Shown here: positions 22,328 to 33,348 of the stretch, piece by piece
Numbering within the stretch: position 1 is the stretch's first letter
How the letters are laid out: each line of letters starts with the position of its first letter
Source of the DNA: Zingiber officinale
Taxonomy: Eukaryota > Streptophyta > Magnoliopsida > Zingiberales > Zingiberaceae
Assembly (NCBI RefSeq): GCF_018446385.1
Contig: NC_055998.1
Location: 72,224,744 to 72,288,743 of the forward strand
DNA length: 64,000 nucleotides
Direction: 5' to 3'
The notes under the pieces: generated by a model
Seen by the model: only the letters and a program-made list of their open reading frames with translations
Told to the model about the DNA's origin: nothing
Database searches by the model: none
Made by a program: the position numbers and the translations under genes

Positions 22328-23757
22328 TGTTAGGACCAAAAGTAGCTAGAGGGGGGGGTGAATAGCTCGTCGCGTTCGCTCGGTGCTCGGCGTTGCTTGT
22401 TCTTTCAAAGATGTGCAGCGGAAAATATAGAAACAAACACACAACGCTAACACGGTTGGTTTTACTTGGTATCCACCTCACAAGAGGTGACTTATCCAAG
22501 GATCCACACCAACACACACACCCTCCACTAAATAAAACTCTCCTTTGTGGTAACTACCAAGGGCGGAGAAGCCCTACAATACTCAATACAAGAAGAGAGG
22601 GAAAGGATACAAGAAATACAAGCTTACAAGCTTACAATGAGTACAAAACCCTAACCCTAGCTTCTCTTCTTGGCTTTGATCCGCCTCTTGACTTGGAGAG
22701 CTTCCAAGATCCTTCAAGAACTGGCGATCTGAGCTTTGTGAGCGCTGTGGAGGAGTTGGCGAGAGCTCTGGAGTGAATCTGAGAAGCTCTTCCGCAGCCA
22801 TCGAACGCCTGCAGCTATAAACGACGCCAACGGTCGGATCCCGATCGATTCGAATGTTCCCAATCGATCGGGGAGGCTTTGGATCGATCCACGATCGAAA
22901 GCGCCTGGATCGATCCACGGATCGATCCAGCGCTTATCGCGCGAAGCAGCCGCGTCCCAATCGATCCACCGATCGATTGGGACATCTGGATCGATCCACG
23001 GATCGATCCGGAAGCCTCTGTTCGCTGGGACAGATCTGGATCGATCCACTGATCGATCCAGAGCCTGGATCGATCCACGGATCGATCCAGCACTTGGTTT
23101 TTGTCCAAAACCAAGTCCCAAATATCCCAAACCAACATCCGGTCAACCTTGACCTGTTGGTATGTCATGCCTAGCATCTAGTCACTCCCTTGACCTGCTA
23201 GGACTCCCTTACCAAGTGTCCGGTCAATCCCTTTGACCCACTTGGACTTTTCTCTGTGCCAAGTATCCAGTCAATCCCTTTGACCTACTTGGACTTTTCT
23301 TTCATGCCAAGTATCCAGTCAATCCTTTGACCTACTTGGACTTCCCAACACCAGATGTCCGATCATCCTTGATCCATCTGGATTTTCCCTTGCCTGGCTT
23401 CACTCACCAGGACTTTCACCTAGCTTCACTCACTAGGGTTTTCCATCTGCCTAGCTTCACTCACTAGGACTTTCACCTGGCTTCACTCACCAGGGTTTTC
23501 CATCTGCCTAGCTTCACTCACTAGGACTTTCTTCTGCCTGGCTTCACTCACCAGGACTTTTCTTCTGCCTGGCTTCACTCACCAGGACTTTCATTTTGCC
23601 TAACATCCCAGTTAGGACTTCCCAGTCAAGTATCCAGTCAACCTTGACCTACTTGACTTTTCTTCAATCAATATCTTATTGTCAAACATCTAAACCCAAA
23701 CCAAGACTCAGCTTGGTTACCCAGGTCAACCTTGACCTGAGGGATATTGCACCAACA
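22328..23757 (-). repeat. 5' LTR of layer 7
   Basis: Plus-strand ends TGTTAGGACC and CACCAACA. G-run of 8, TATA-like element near 22816, palindromes 22862-23095, hairpin array about 23170-23655. The hairpin units here are better preserved than in the left LTR. Confidence 0.92.
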
Positions 23758-25203
23758 GATTTAGGGTTCGTTCCATAACTATATGGAACCCTATGATAAC
23801 TAGGCACATCCTTCTTAGCGTTTGGTTTGTATCCCAAACCTTTATGGCCATTGGATGGCTTTGATTTTCCTAAACCTAAGTTATGCTCACTTTGCCCTAA
23901 TAGGATATTTTCCATCATTTTTAGGGTCTTCTCCATTTTGTCAAGTCTTGACCTCAAGACTTGATTTTCTCTCACTAAGTCCTTAGTATTTGATCCATGA
24001 GCATTTTTGTTTCTAGGCTTGTATCTTACATCCTTAGAGTTATCGCCTAGGTTTTTACCTACATTCCTAGCCTTAGGGATAGTAGTTTTGGCATGTAGGG
24101 CCACATGCTTTTCCTTAAAGCCCTCATGCTTCCTATTCTTATGGTAAATCGCATTAAAATGATAAAAATTTGACCTAGCATGCTTTTTACCATTTTGCAA
24201 AGGAATAGGCTCAATGAAAGTTACCTTCCTTTTTACCTTGGAGGCTCCCCCTTGACTAGTGCCTCCTTGAGCCTTGACCATCTTCTTCCCCTTGGGGCAT
24301 TGACTGCCCTTTTTGTTGGCACAAGAAACACACAATGTGCTCCTTGCTTTTCTTTGTCCCGGGGGTGGTCTCCTTGGGCTTCTCCTTGCCCTTTTGTGCC
24401 ACTTGGCCCTTCTTCTTGGCCAAGTTGGGACACTTGCTCTTATAGTGCCCATGTTCCCTACACTCAAAACATATTATATGATTTTTATTTTTAATTGAAA
24501 CATTTATACCTTCTTGTACAGGGATGGCACTTGCTCCTCCATTTGATATTTCTTGAATTTCGGAGGTGGCGCAATCTTCTTCTTCTTCACTTGACCCGGA
24601 TGTAGAAGCTTCTCCTTCTTCTTGATCCGGCGTCACCAAGAATTGCTCCCCCTCAAACCTAGAGGTGGAGGCTTCATCATTTTGAATGTGAAACAAGGAG
24701 TATGCTCCCTCCTTGTTCCCTTCGTTGCATTCCCTTGAGGATGAAGCTTCTTGGATTTCCTCTTCTTCGGAGGTTGAGCATCTATCAACCTCGGAATCCT
24801 CCTTTTGGTCTTGCTCCAAAGAGTCACCCTCTTTGGATTCTTCATGATCTTGTACAGTGGAGGGGATCTCTCCATGAAGCTTGGCCAATTTGCTCCAAAG
24901 CTCCTTGGCATCTTCGAATTCTCCAACTCGAGCCAAGATGTGGCTAGGCAATAAGTTGACCAGAAGCTTGGTCACTTTGTCATTTGCCTCGCCCCTTTGA
25001 ATTTGCTCTGAGCTCCATCTGCTTTTCTTTAGAAGCTTGCCCTTGGAGTTCGTTGGAGCTTTGAAGCCTTCCATTAGAGCAAACCATTGCTCTATCTCCA
25101 TCATCAAGAAATTTTCAATTCTTGATCTCCAAGAATCGAAGCTTGTGGATGTGTATGGTGGAGCCACCCTTGTGTCAAATCCAAGTCCATCTTGGAATTG
25201 CAT
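23758..25203 (-). pseudogene. gag: Layer-6 gag, N-terminal part, frameshifted
   Basis: Starts at the ATG at 25203 (MQFQDGLGF) and matches the layer-7 gag closely through the capsid region, acidic linker and first zinc knuckle (CFECREHGHYKSKC). In the second knuckle seven bases are missing compared with layer 7 (near 24305), which removes HYR and shifts the frame; the rest continues in another frame to 23758, where layer 7 cuts the gene. The gene is therefore broken twice. The C-terminal end is at 16500-16778. Confidence 0.9.
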
Positions 25204-25321
25204 CTTGAAGTTGAGCTTGATAGAATCTTGAACTTGAAGAATTTGCTCCAACTTCTTCACCCTCTAGCTTTTCTTGATATGTTTGCCCCTTCCGGCGGTG
25301 ATTCCGGTGAAGAGCAACCTT

Positions 25322-25333
25322 GCTCTGATACCA
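25322..25333 (-). promoter_or_regulatory. Primer-binding site (initiator tRNA-Met), layer 6
   Basis: Minus-strand TGGTATCAGAGC, two bases from the LTR that starts at 25336. Confidence 0.93.
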
Positions 25334-25335
25334 CT

Positions 25336-26869
25336 TGTTAGGACCAAAAGTAGCTAGAGGGGGGGTGAATAGCTCGTCGCGTTCGCTCGTTGCTCGGCGT
25401 TGCTTGTTCCTTCAAAGATGTGCAGCGGAAAATACAGAAACAAACACACAACGCTAACACGGTTGGTTTTACTTGGTATCCACCTCACAGGAGGTGACTA
25501 ATCCAAGGATCCACACCAACACACACACCCTCCACTAAATAAAACTCTCCTTTGTGGTAACTACCAAGGGCGGAGAAGCCCTACAATACTCAATACAAAA
25601 AGAGAGGGAAAGGATACAAGAAATACAAGCTTACAAGCTTACAATGAGTACAAAACCCTTACCCTAGCTTCTCTTCTTGGCTTTGATCCGCCTCTTGACT
25701 TGGAGAGCTTCCAAGATCCTTCAAGAACTGGCGATCCGAGCTTTGTGAGTGTTGTGGAGGAGTTGGCGAGTCTGGAGTGAATCGGAGCAGTGATTGCTGC
25801 CATCGAACGCCTGCAGCCTTAAACGACGCCAACGGTCGGATCCCGATCGATTCGAATGTTCCCAATCGATCGGGAGGCTTTGGATCGATCCACGGATCGA
25901 TCCAGCGCTTTCGCTCGAAAGCGCTGGATCGATCCACGGATCGATCGGAGCTCTGATAGTAGATCGATCCATCGATTCGATCGGGACTCTCTGGATCGAT
26001 CCACGGATCGATCCGAAGCTCTGACCGTGGGACAGTGCGGATCGATCCAGCGATCGATCCGAGCTGAATCGATCCATCGATCGATCCGGACTTGGTTTTA
26101 TCCAAAACCAAGTCCTAAACCTCCCAAACCAACATCCGGTCAACCTTGACTGTTGGTATGTCATGCCTAGCATCTAGTCACTCCCTTGACCTGTTAGGAC
26201 TCCCTTACCAAGTGTCCGTCAATCCCTTTGACCCACTTGGACTTTTCTCTGTGCCAAGTATCCGTCAATCCCTTTGACCTACTTGGACTTTTCTTTCATG
26301 CCAAGTATCCATCAATCCTTTGACCTACTTGGACTTCCCGACACGGATGTCCGATCATCCTTGATCCATCCGGATTTTCCCTTGCCTGGCTCACCACGGG
26401 CTTTCACCTAGCTTCACTCACTAGGGTTTTCCATCCGCTAGCTTCACTCACTAGGACTTTCACTTAGCTTCACTCACTAGGGTTTTCACCGCCTAGCTTC
26501 ACTCACTAGGACTTTCACCGGCTTCACTCACCAGGATTTCCATCCGCCTAGCTTCACTCACTAGGACTTTCACCGGCTTCACTCACCGTGATTTCCATCG
26601 CCTAGCTTCACTCACTAGGACTTCCTGCCTGGCTTCACTCACCGGACTTCCTTGCCTGGCTTCACTCACGGGACTTTCTTCTCGCTTCACTCACCAGGAC
26701 TTTCATTTTGCCTAACATCCCAGTTAGGACTTCCCAGTCAAGTATCCAGTCAACCTTGACCTACTTGACTCTTCTTCAATCAATATCTTATTGTCAAACA
26801 TCTAAACCCAAACCAAGACTCAGCTTGGTTACCCAGGTCAACCTTGACCTGAGGGATATTGCACCAACA
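25336..26869 (-). repeat. 5' LTR of layer 6
   Basis: Partner of 12624-14150, 1534 against 1527 bp. G-run of 7, palindromes 25861-26095, hairpin array about 26165-26775. The TATA-like element seen in the sister LTRs reads CTTAAA here, so this LTR's promoter may be damaged. It ends at 26869, followed by target duplication GAAAG. Confidence 0.92.
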
Positions 26870-26874
26870 GAAAG

Positions 26875-27847
26875 CTCATCTACATCCACAACCCTAGGTA
26901 ACTCAAACACTGTGATTTCAAGCAAATTACACATAATGTGTTTTGAGTGTAGGAAGTTTGGGCACTACAAGAGTAAGTGTCCAAAGAGGGTTAGAAAGAC
27001 TCCACCGGCACCAAAGGTCAAGGAAGCCGGAGTCCCGACATGCAAGAGCAAGAAGCACGTGGTGTGCTTCCAATGCAAGCAACGGGGACACTATAGGAGT
27101 CAATGTCCAAGGGGGAGGCAACCTCACAAGGACATGAGGCCAAACACGTGTAAAGGGGGAGCTAAGGCAAACCCTAAGGTAACATTTAAAGCTCATTCTT
27201 GCAATTCTAGTAGGATGCATGCTAATAGTCTTATTGCCATTGTCAATAATGATAAGCATGTTAACACTAGAAATCGATACATGTGCTTAGGAGCCAAGCA
27301 TGTTGGCCTAGATAAGAACAATTCTAGAAATGCTAACCCTAGAATTAACTCATCTAAGGCTAAGGAAAATCTAGGTAGAAACCCCAAGACAACTAGACAT
27401 ATGCCTAGGAACACCTCAAGAAAGAATGATAAATTAAAACTTGAGGTTTTAGAGAAAGAAAATCAAGTCTTGAGGTCAAAACTTAACACTCTAGAAAAGG
27501 CCCTAAAGAATTTAGAGAAGTCAACTCTAGGGTCTAAGGGTCAAATTTCAAAGCCCAAGGACAAGAAAGGTTTGAGTCACAAACCTAAGTCCCAAATGGT
27601 CAAGCCCACCTATCATAATGTTCCATTCGATTATGGAACAAAAACTAGGGCTAGGGAGACCACCACCAAGGTCACAAGGGGAGTCACCCCTAGAGTTGAT
27701 CTTGATGAGTCCCAAATGATCAAGGCTTTAAAGCCTAGGAGGGTCATTAGGAGGGTTGCTAGGGAAGTTATCCCTAGTGAATATTTAGTGAACCCAATGA
27801 GCTCTAATAGGTATTGGGTTCCTAGGAGCATCTTCTCTACCCCATAG
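26875..27847 (+). pseudogene. gag: Layer-5 gag, C-terminal half (split by insertion)
   Basis: It continues in the frame of 12145-12623. It has two CCHC zinc knuckles, CFECRKFGHYKSKC (about 26940-26981) and CFQCKQRGHYRSQC (about 27064-27105), a Lys/Asn-rich tail with a leucine-spaced segment (LEKENQVLRSKLNTLEKAL), and the ending WVPRSIFSTP with stop TAG at 27845-27847. A longer open frame starting at 26708 is a chimera of LTR sequence and gag and is not a gene. Confidence 0.9.
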
Positions 27848-29735
27848 ATGGGTTAGAGAGTGTCAACTCCGATTAGAAGGGTAGTTAACCCAACTTTAAG
27901 GAAATTGACACTCAAGGAGCATTTTCAAGGTTTTGAGAACTTTTGAAAATGAAATGGAATTATCATTTACTCCTTTGAAGAGTTAAATGTGCCTAAAGAT
28001 TGGAAATTTCATTTTTAATCTTAATTGGCACAATTTGGGAAAATCTAGAGAACTCTCGAAAAAAAATGAAACATGCCAAGTTTTGAGGATAAATTTGATC
28101 TTTAAGTGGCATGAATTAATCTAGAGTTCAAGAAGTGTCAAAATTAGGTTTTTGGCATTTTGGGGCAATCTAGGATTAAATTTGAAGTTAGCCAAGTGGT
28201 TAAGGATACTTAGATAGGTAATCTAGGTATATTTATTTATGCTAAATCTTGCCATGATTGTTTGCCCTCACATGTCATGACATCATGTTTAGTTTTATTA
28301 TCATTTGAAATGTCATGATAATGCTTAGGCTAGTTTTTATGTCATGTTTATTTAAGTTTCAAACTTTATGCCATGACATCATGACATTGGCACATGTTTT
28401 CATTTATGATACCATTTTATGCCATGTCATCATCTCTTGCATTAATAATCAATTGAATTGATTTAAGGATGAAAAACACATTTTGATATTGAGATCAAAT
28501 TTGTGTTTAGAAAATGCATGAGACCTTAGTCTAAGATACCTAAACCCATATCTCACATTAAAATTGCCATGGATGTGTTTGATACACTTTAGATGTGTGT
28601 GAGATATTAGGATCATGAATTAGGATCAAGGTGCATAGTTCTTGTACCTAGATGAGCCTAATTCAAGAAATGAAGGATCATAGGGAAAGCTTGTGTACAA
28701 GTCATGTACATTTAGCCCTAAGATTATGGTCCTAAATTAAAAGGTTTAAAATCATTTTGAAATTGATTTGGAAAACCTTGATGAAGTCATCTTAGTGATT
28801 GCATTCATCATTGAACATTGTGATACAAAGTTGAGTTAAACTTGAACTATTTCAAAGTTTTTGAACTTTGTATCAAGATTGAAAAATGGAAGTTATTTTC
28901 ATAGAAAACTATTTTTCCATGATAGTATATGTTATGAGGAATGTATCCTCAAAATTTCACAATTTTTTGAATTTTCTGGAATTTTCTAGGAGTTTCTGAA
29001 TTTCGGGAAGGAAATTTCAGAAATCTCCTGTCAGAGTCTGGATCGGTCTGGGGACCGATCCAGGGAAGTCCTGATCGGTCTGCGGACCGATCCAGTGAAG
29101 CATGGATCGGTCTGCAGACCGATCCAGTAAGATCCAGAGAGCTTGGTGCGATCTGGTGAAGGCCTGATCGGTCTGGTGACCGATCAGTGACGATCCAATG
29201 CGATCAAGCATGGATCGGTCTGGGGACCGATCCAGGGGGTTTTTGATCGGTCTTAGGACCGATCAGTGCGTGCCAGTTTCTGATTTTCAGCAGGTGTCTG
29301 AAATTTCAGCTTTTGGGAGTTGAGTTTCGAGTTTCTAAAGGTTTGAAACTCTCCAAGACATTGTTGGTGCAATGGTCAAGGGGGAGTTGACCTTTAGGGG
29401 GAGTTTTTACCTAATTGTCAAGGGGAGTTGACTCTTAGGGGGAGTTTTTACTCCTTAAGACTTTTGAGGATTAGTGACATAGGATTGTCACTAAGTTGAT
29501 TGTTGAGTTTAGTATCAAGGGGGAATTAAGAGTTTCAATGAAAGGTATGGGACTTTCATTAGGAGGAAACTCTTGACCTTGATTCTCTCTTTTTGATGTG
29601 TGTCAAAAAGGGGGAGAGTGTTGGAGAATGGGAGAATGTTCTAGATAATGTTCAAGGAAGAACATTGAAGAACATTGGGAAACCTAAGTTAGGTTATCGG
29701 ATTAACCTAACTTGATTATGGTTTTGTCAAACATC
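27848..29735 (+). other. 3' untranslated interior of layer 5
   Basis: About 1.9 kb with no coding domain. It contains TGTCATGACA-type palindromes (about 28273-28400) and a cluster of palindromes with GATCGGTC/GACCGATC arms (29038-29275), matching the palindrome class of its own LTR. Confidence 0.78.
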
Positions 29736-29748
29736 AAAAAGGGGGAAT
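29736..29748 (+). promoter_or_regulatory. Polypurine tract, layer 5
   Basis: AAAAAGGGGGAAT directly before the 3' LTR start at 29749. Confidence 0.88.
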
Positions 29749-31636
29749 TGTTGGTGCAACCTTAGGTCAAGGTTGATCTGGTTGACCTGACTCGAGTTGA
29801 CCTGACTCGAGTTGTATTTTGATGTTTGACTTAGGAAGATTGTTGGTGCAACCTTAGGTCAAGGTTGACCTAGTTGAGTTGTATTTTGATGTTTGACACT
29901 CGTGGAAGAGTTGTATTCTTGATATGGGACAAATGTTTGGGAGATTATTGGTGCAACGTAAGTCAAGGTTGACCTGGTTGACCTGATTCAGGAAAGAGTT
30001 CAAGTATGGAGACTTGGCACGGAGAAGTCCTAACTGGGATGTTAGGCAGGTGGAAAGTCCTGGTGAGTGAAGCCAGGCAGTGGGAAAGTCCTAACTGGGA
30101 TGTTAGGCAGTTGGAAAGTCCTGGTGAGTGAAGCCAGGCAGTGAGAAAGTCCTAACTGGGATGTTAGGCAGGTGGAAAGTCCTGGTGAGTGAAGGCGGGG
30201 AAAGTCCTAACTGGATGTTAGGCGGTGTGGAAAGTCTCGTGAGTGAAGCCAGCGGTGGGAAAGTCCTAACTGGATGTTAGGCGGTTGGAAAGTCGTGAGT
30301 GAAGCAGCAGTGAGAAAGTCCTAACGGATGTTGGCGGTGTGGAAGTCCCGTGAGTGAAGCAGGCGGTGGGAAAGTCCTAACTGGGATGTTAGGCGGTTGG
30401 AAAGTCCCGTGAGTGAAGCCGGTGAGAAAGTCCTAAGCGGGATGTTGGCGGTGTGGAAATCACAGTGAGTGAAGCCGGTGGAAGTCCTGGTGAGTGAAGC
30501 CAGGCAAGGGAAATCCAGATGGGTCAAGGTTGACCAGACATCTGGTGAAAAGTCCAAGCAGAGAGGTTGGCACGGGAAAAGTCCAAGTATAGAGACTTGG
30601 CACGGAGAAGACCAAGTTGGAGACTTGGCACGGGAAGTCGGAGAGAGCTCGGTAGCTCGGGAGCTCGGTAGCTCGGTAGCTCTGTAGCTCGATAGCTCGG
30701 TAGCTCGGTAGCTCGGGAGCTCGGGAGCTCGTAGCTCGGTAGCTCGGTAGCTCAGTCTCCGGACGAAGTCGGAGAGAGCTCGGTAGCTCGGGAGCTCGGT
30801 AGCTCGGTAGCTCGGTCTCAGGACCAGGTAGGATTTAGGGCTGGGAGCTCTAAACCTGGATCAGTCTGGTGACCGATCAGGAGTCGATCAGAAGCCGAAC
30901 AGGAGCGAGGCGCAAGAGGGGCTGATCGGTCTGGGGACCGATCAGCACAAAGCCTGATCGGTCCCCCGGACCGATCAGGAAGTTCCCTGATCGGTCTGTG
31001 GACCGATCAGTAGGTTCCCTGATCGGTCCACAGACCGATCAGGGCACTAGCCGTTGCGACGCAACGGCTAGATTTCTTCTGTGCTTCTTTCTCCGCAGGT
31101 ATAAAAGGAGGCTGAGAGCTTCTACATTGAGTACTACTTCTTCTTCCTTGGATTGAAGCTTCTGCTTCTGTGCTCTGAGGTTTTGAGCTTTGTTGAGCTC
31201 GCTTCCGAAGCTTCGCGTGAGCTTCCAGTCGACGGTCAGCTGCTGCTGTTGTCCGAGAAGTTGTTGCTTCACAGGCAGCCGATGAGAAGGCGAGTTAGTG
31301 TTTGTACATTGTTCTTGTCTTTCTACTTGTATTTCTTGTACTCCTTCTTGTTGTTGCATGTTTTGTGGCGAGGTTTCTCCACCCAGAAGGAGTTCATATT
31401 AGCCGGTTTTCCAGGGACTCATCCACCGACGGATTGACTGGACTCGTCCACCTTACGGACACGTCGAGGAGTAGGAGCCCTAATCTCCGAACCTCGTTAC
31501 ATCGGTTTGTTTTTCTTCTCCTCAGTTTCTTCCTTGTATTTCCGCTGCGACTAACCCTAACTGTAGGAAGAACGCGAGAATTTGGGGCGGCTATTCACAC
31601 CCCCCCCTCTCTAGCCGAGTACGAACGATCCTAACA
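29749..31636 (+). repeat. 3' LTR of layer 5
   Basis: Partner of 10189-12083. It repeats the three terminal-sequence copies (29749, 29841, 29946), hairpin array (29995-30640), GGTAGCTC array (30647-30822), palindromes (30858-31042) and TATA box (31100-31107). It has short segments missing in the 5' LTR (for example after 31045 and near 31200) and lacks others, consistent with repeat-length change. Confidence 0.93.
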
Positions 31637-32525
31637 ACAATTAGTAGTCACGAGGTGATGTTGGATCTCAACATTCTTGTAACTTGGGTAGCAATGATGT
31701 GTTGCTAGATACCGCTCATTACTTATACTTCTAAATGGGTTTAGGAGTATTGCCAACGTTACAAGAACCTATAGGGTCACACACAAAGGACAATTAGATG
31801 GAGATTAGGTTCTTTTGATGAACCAAGAGGATTAGGTTCATGTGATGAACCAAATTGGATTAAGAGTAATCCAAATTAGATTAATTGAGTAAGACTCGAT
31901 TGAGTTAGACTTGAGTTAGACTCAAGTGAGGCTAGATTTGAGTTAGACTCAAGTGAGGCTTAATGATGATATTCATTGAATTTTGAATTCAATGATAAAT
32001 GGAATTCAATTTGAATTTTAGATTCAAATTTCGAATGAGTTTCAAAATGGTCATTTAATGAAGAATATTAAAGACTCATTAAGGCTCATTAATGAGGCTC
32101 ATTAATGGTGTTAATGAGCATTAAGTATTTTTCATTAGATGAAAATAATTAAGCCATTTTTTACTCTTAGTTTCATTATCGATCATTATTCCTCCTTGCT
32201 TCTTCTCGCCCTCTCCTCCTCCTTGGCCGAAACCCTCAAAGAGTGCTAACACACTCTAAGGTTTCTTCTCTACCTAATTGTTCGTGTGGATACACATAGA
32301 GAGGTGTTCACTTGACACCCTTGAGATCCGGCATCTTCTGGGATGAGAGGGATAAGCGAAGGGCTTCCTATCAAAGGTATAAACTCCTAAACATGTAGAT
32401 CTAAAGTAGATCTAGGATTAGAAAACACATACATGAAAATTTAATATTCGCACGAATCCGGTGGCATGAGATTTCGGGGTTTTCGCAACGCAAAAAATAG
32501 TTTTTGCAACCCAAAAGACCCAACA
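31637..32525 (+). repeat. 3' LTR of layer-4 copia, right part
   Basis: It starts with the second copy of the target duplication (ACAAT, 31637-31641) and continues the LTR in register (compare 59643 onward and 61366 onward). It ends CCCAACA at 32525. The last 655 bp match positions 1-656. Together the two parts give an LTR of about 1.7 kb. Confidence 0.92.
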
Positions 32526-33276
32526 CTTGGCTCTTCTTCTTGGCCAACTTGGGACACTTGCTCTTGTAGTGCCCTTGCTCCCTACACTCAAAGCAAATGA
32601 TATGGTTTTTATTTTTTACAATTAAAGTTTCTATACCTTTGCTTGTAGGGGTGATTCTTGATCCTCCATTTGATGTAGCTTGAATTGTGGAGATTGCATC
32701 ATCTTCTTCTTCTTCTCCTTTTGAGGATGTGGGTGCTTCCACCTCTTCAACCCTTGAGGATGTGGATGCTTCCACCTCTTACTCTCTCGAAGATGTGGAT
32801 GATCTCTCCTCATCTTCCTTCTTCTCCTCTTCTTTTTCTTCCTTGAATGTTGCACTCGTGTCAACATCTGATTGGTCCTCCTCTTCTTGGACCAATGAGT
32901 CCTTCTCCTTGGGCTCCTCTACTCCTTGGAATTGTGATGGGTGTTCATGATAGGCAATGATCTTTTTCCAAAGATCATATGTACTTGTGCATTCACCTAC
33001 ACTCACAATGATATTAGAAGGTAATAAATTTAACAAGATTTTTGTTACCTCCTTATCCGCCTCCGCTTGCTTCCGTTGCTCCTCGCTCCAATGTCGAGGT
33101 GAAAGGCACTTCCCCTTTTTTTCTTTAGGAGCTTAAAATGGGTCTTCCAATGCAACCCATTGGTTCCAATCCATTTGAAACAATGTCTCCAACCGTGTCC
33201 TCCAATAATTGAAGTCTTCTTTGTCGTACGGAGGTGGAATTTGGATATCCCATCCGAGCGGTCCTTCAATCTCCAT
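32526..33276 (-). pseudogene. gag: Layer-3 gag, truncated by the copia insertion
   Basis: Starts at the ATG at 33276 (MEIEGPLGWDIQIPPPY) with the same capsid layout as the layer-5 and layer-7 gags (DFNYWRTRLETLFQMDW, then TYDLWKKIIAYHE), an acidic Ser/Glu linker, and the first zinc knuckle CFECREQGHYKSKC. It stops at 32526 because the layer-4 copia entered just after KLAKKKSQ. Two in-frame stops (near 33134 and 32780) show it is dead. Confidence 0.87.
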
Positions 33277-33334
33277 CTTCTTCTTCCTCTAGCTTCTTGC
33301 TCTCTTGGCGGTTAGTCCATAGAAGAGACACCTC

Positions 33335-33346
33335 ACTCTGATACCA
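33335..33346 (-). promoter_or_regulatory. Primer-binding site, layer 3
   Basis: Minus-strand TGGTATCAGAGT, one base off the usual initiator tRNA-Met site, two bases from the LTR. Confidence 0.8.
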
Positions 33347-33348
33347 AT

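Larger units (their letters stand above)
16779..23757 (-). mobile_element. Layer-7 gag-only LTR retrotransposon, minus strand, intact gag
   Basis: The innermost and youngest layer, 6979 bp. LTRs at 16779-18117 (1339 bp) and 22328-23757 (1430 bp); target duplication GATTT (16774-16778, 23758-23762) is exact. The interior has a primer-binding site, one uninterrupted gag and 2.3 kb of untranslated sequence, with no pol. It sits inside the gag of a sister element. The LTRs differ mainly by short losses, many at CAG/CTG, and by fewer palindromes in the left LTR. Confidence 0.94.
12624..26869 (-). mobile_element. Layer-6 gag-only LTR retrotransposon, minus strand
   Basis: LTRs at 12624-14150 and 25336-26869 flank a gag-only interior read on the minus strand. 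The target duplication GAAAG (12619-12623, 26870-26874) is exact. Its own gag is split by layer 7 (16779-23757). Without that insertion the element is about 7.3 kb. The LTR belongs to the same family as layer 7 and differs from layer 5, although all three gags share the C-terminal ending WVPRSIFSTP. Confidence 0.93.
10189..31636 (+). mobile_element. Layer-5 gag-only LTR retrotransposon, plus strand
   Basis: Two LTRs of 1895 and 1888 bp (10189-12083, 29749-31636) have TG...CA ends and flank an internal region with primer-binding site, one gag gene and a polypurine tract. The 5-bp target duplication ACAAT is perfect. Without the nested insertion the internal part would be only about 3.4 kb. It has gag but no protease, reverse transcriptase or integrase, the layout of non-autonomous TR-GAG type elements. 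It must have used enzymes of another element. Layer 6 is inserted in its gag. Confidence 0.93.
1..32525 (+). mobile_element. Layer-4 Ty1/copia retrotransposon, interrupted, left end outside window
   Basis: A degenerate copia element in the order 5' LTR (partial), primer-binding site, very long leader, gag, protease, integrase, reverse transcriptase, RNase H, polypurine tract, 3' LTR. The domain order integrase before reverse transcriptase defines Ty1/copia. The 3' LTR is split by a 21.4 kb insertion (10189-31636), and the leader is split by a solo LTR. The right end (32525) abuts the gag of another element mid-gene, so this copy inserted into that element (layer 3). Coding parts carry about ten in-frame stops or shifts, so it is not autonomous now. 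The gag and integrase sequences look closest to Tork/Angela-type elements, which is an impression and not a search result. Confidence 0.9.

Noticed and set aside
26708-26869. N-terminal 54 residues of a long open frame running into the layer-5 gag
   Set aside because: This part is LTR sequence of layer 6 that happens to be in frame with the gag half at 26875. The same LTR peptide appears at 13989 and 23596.
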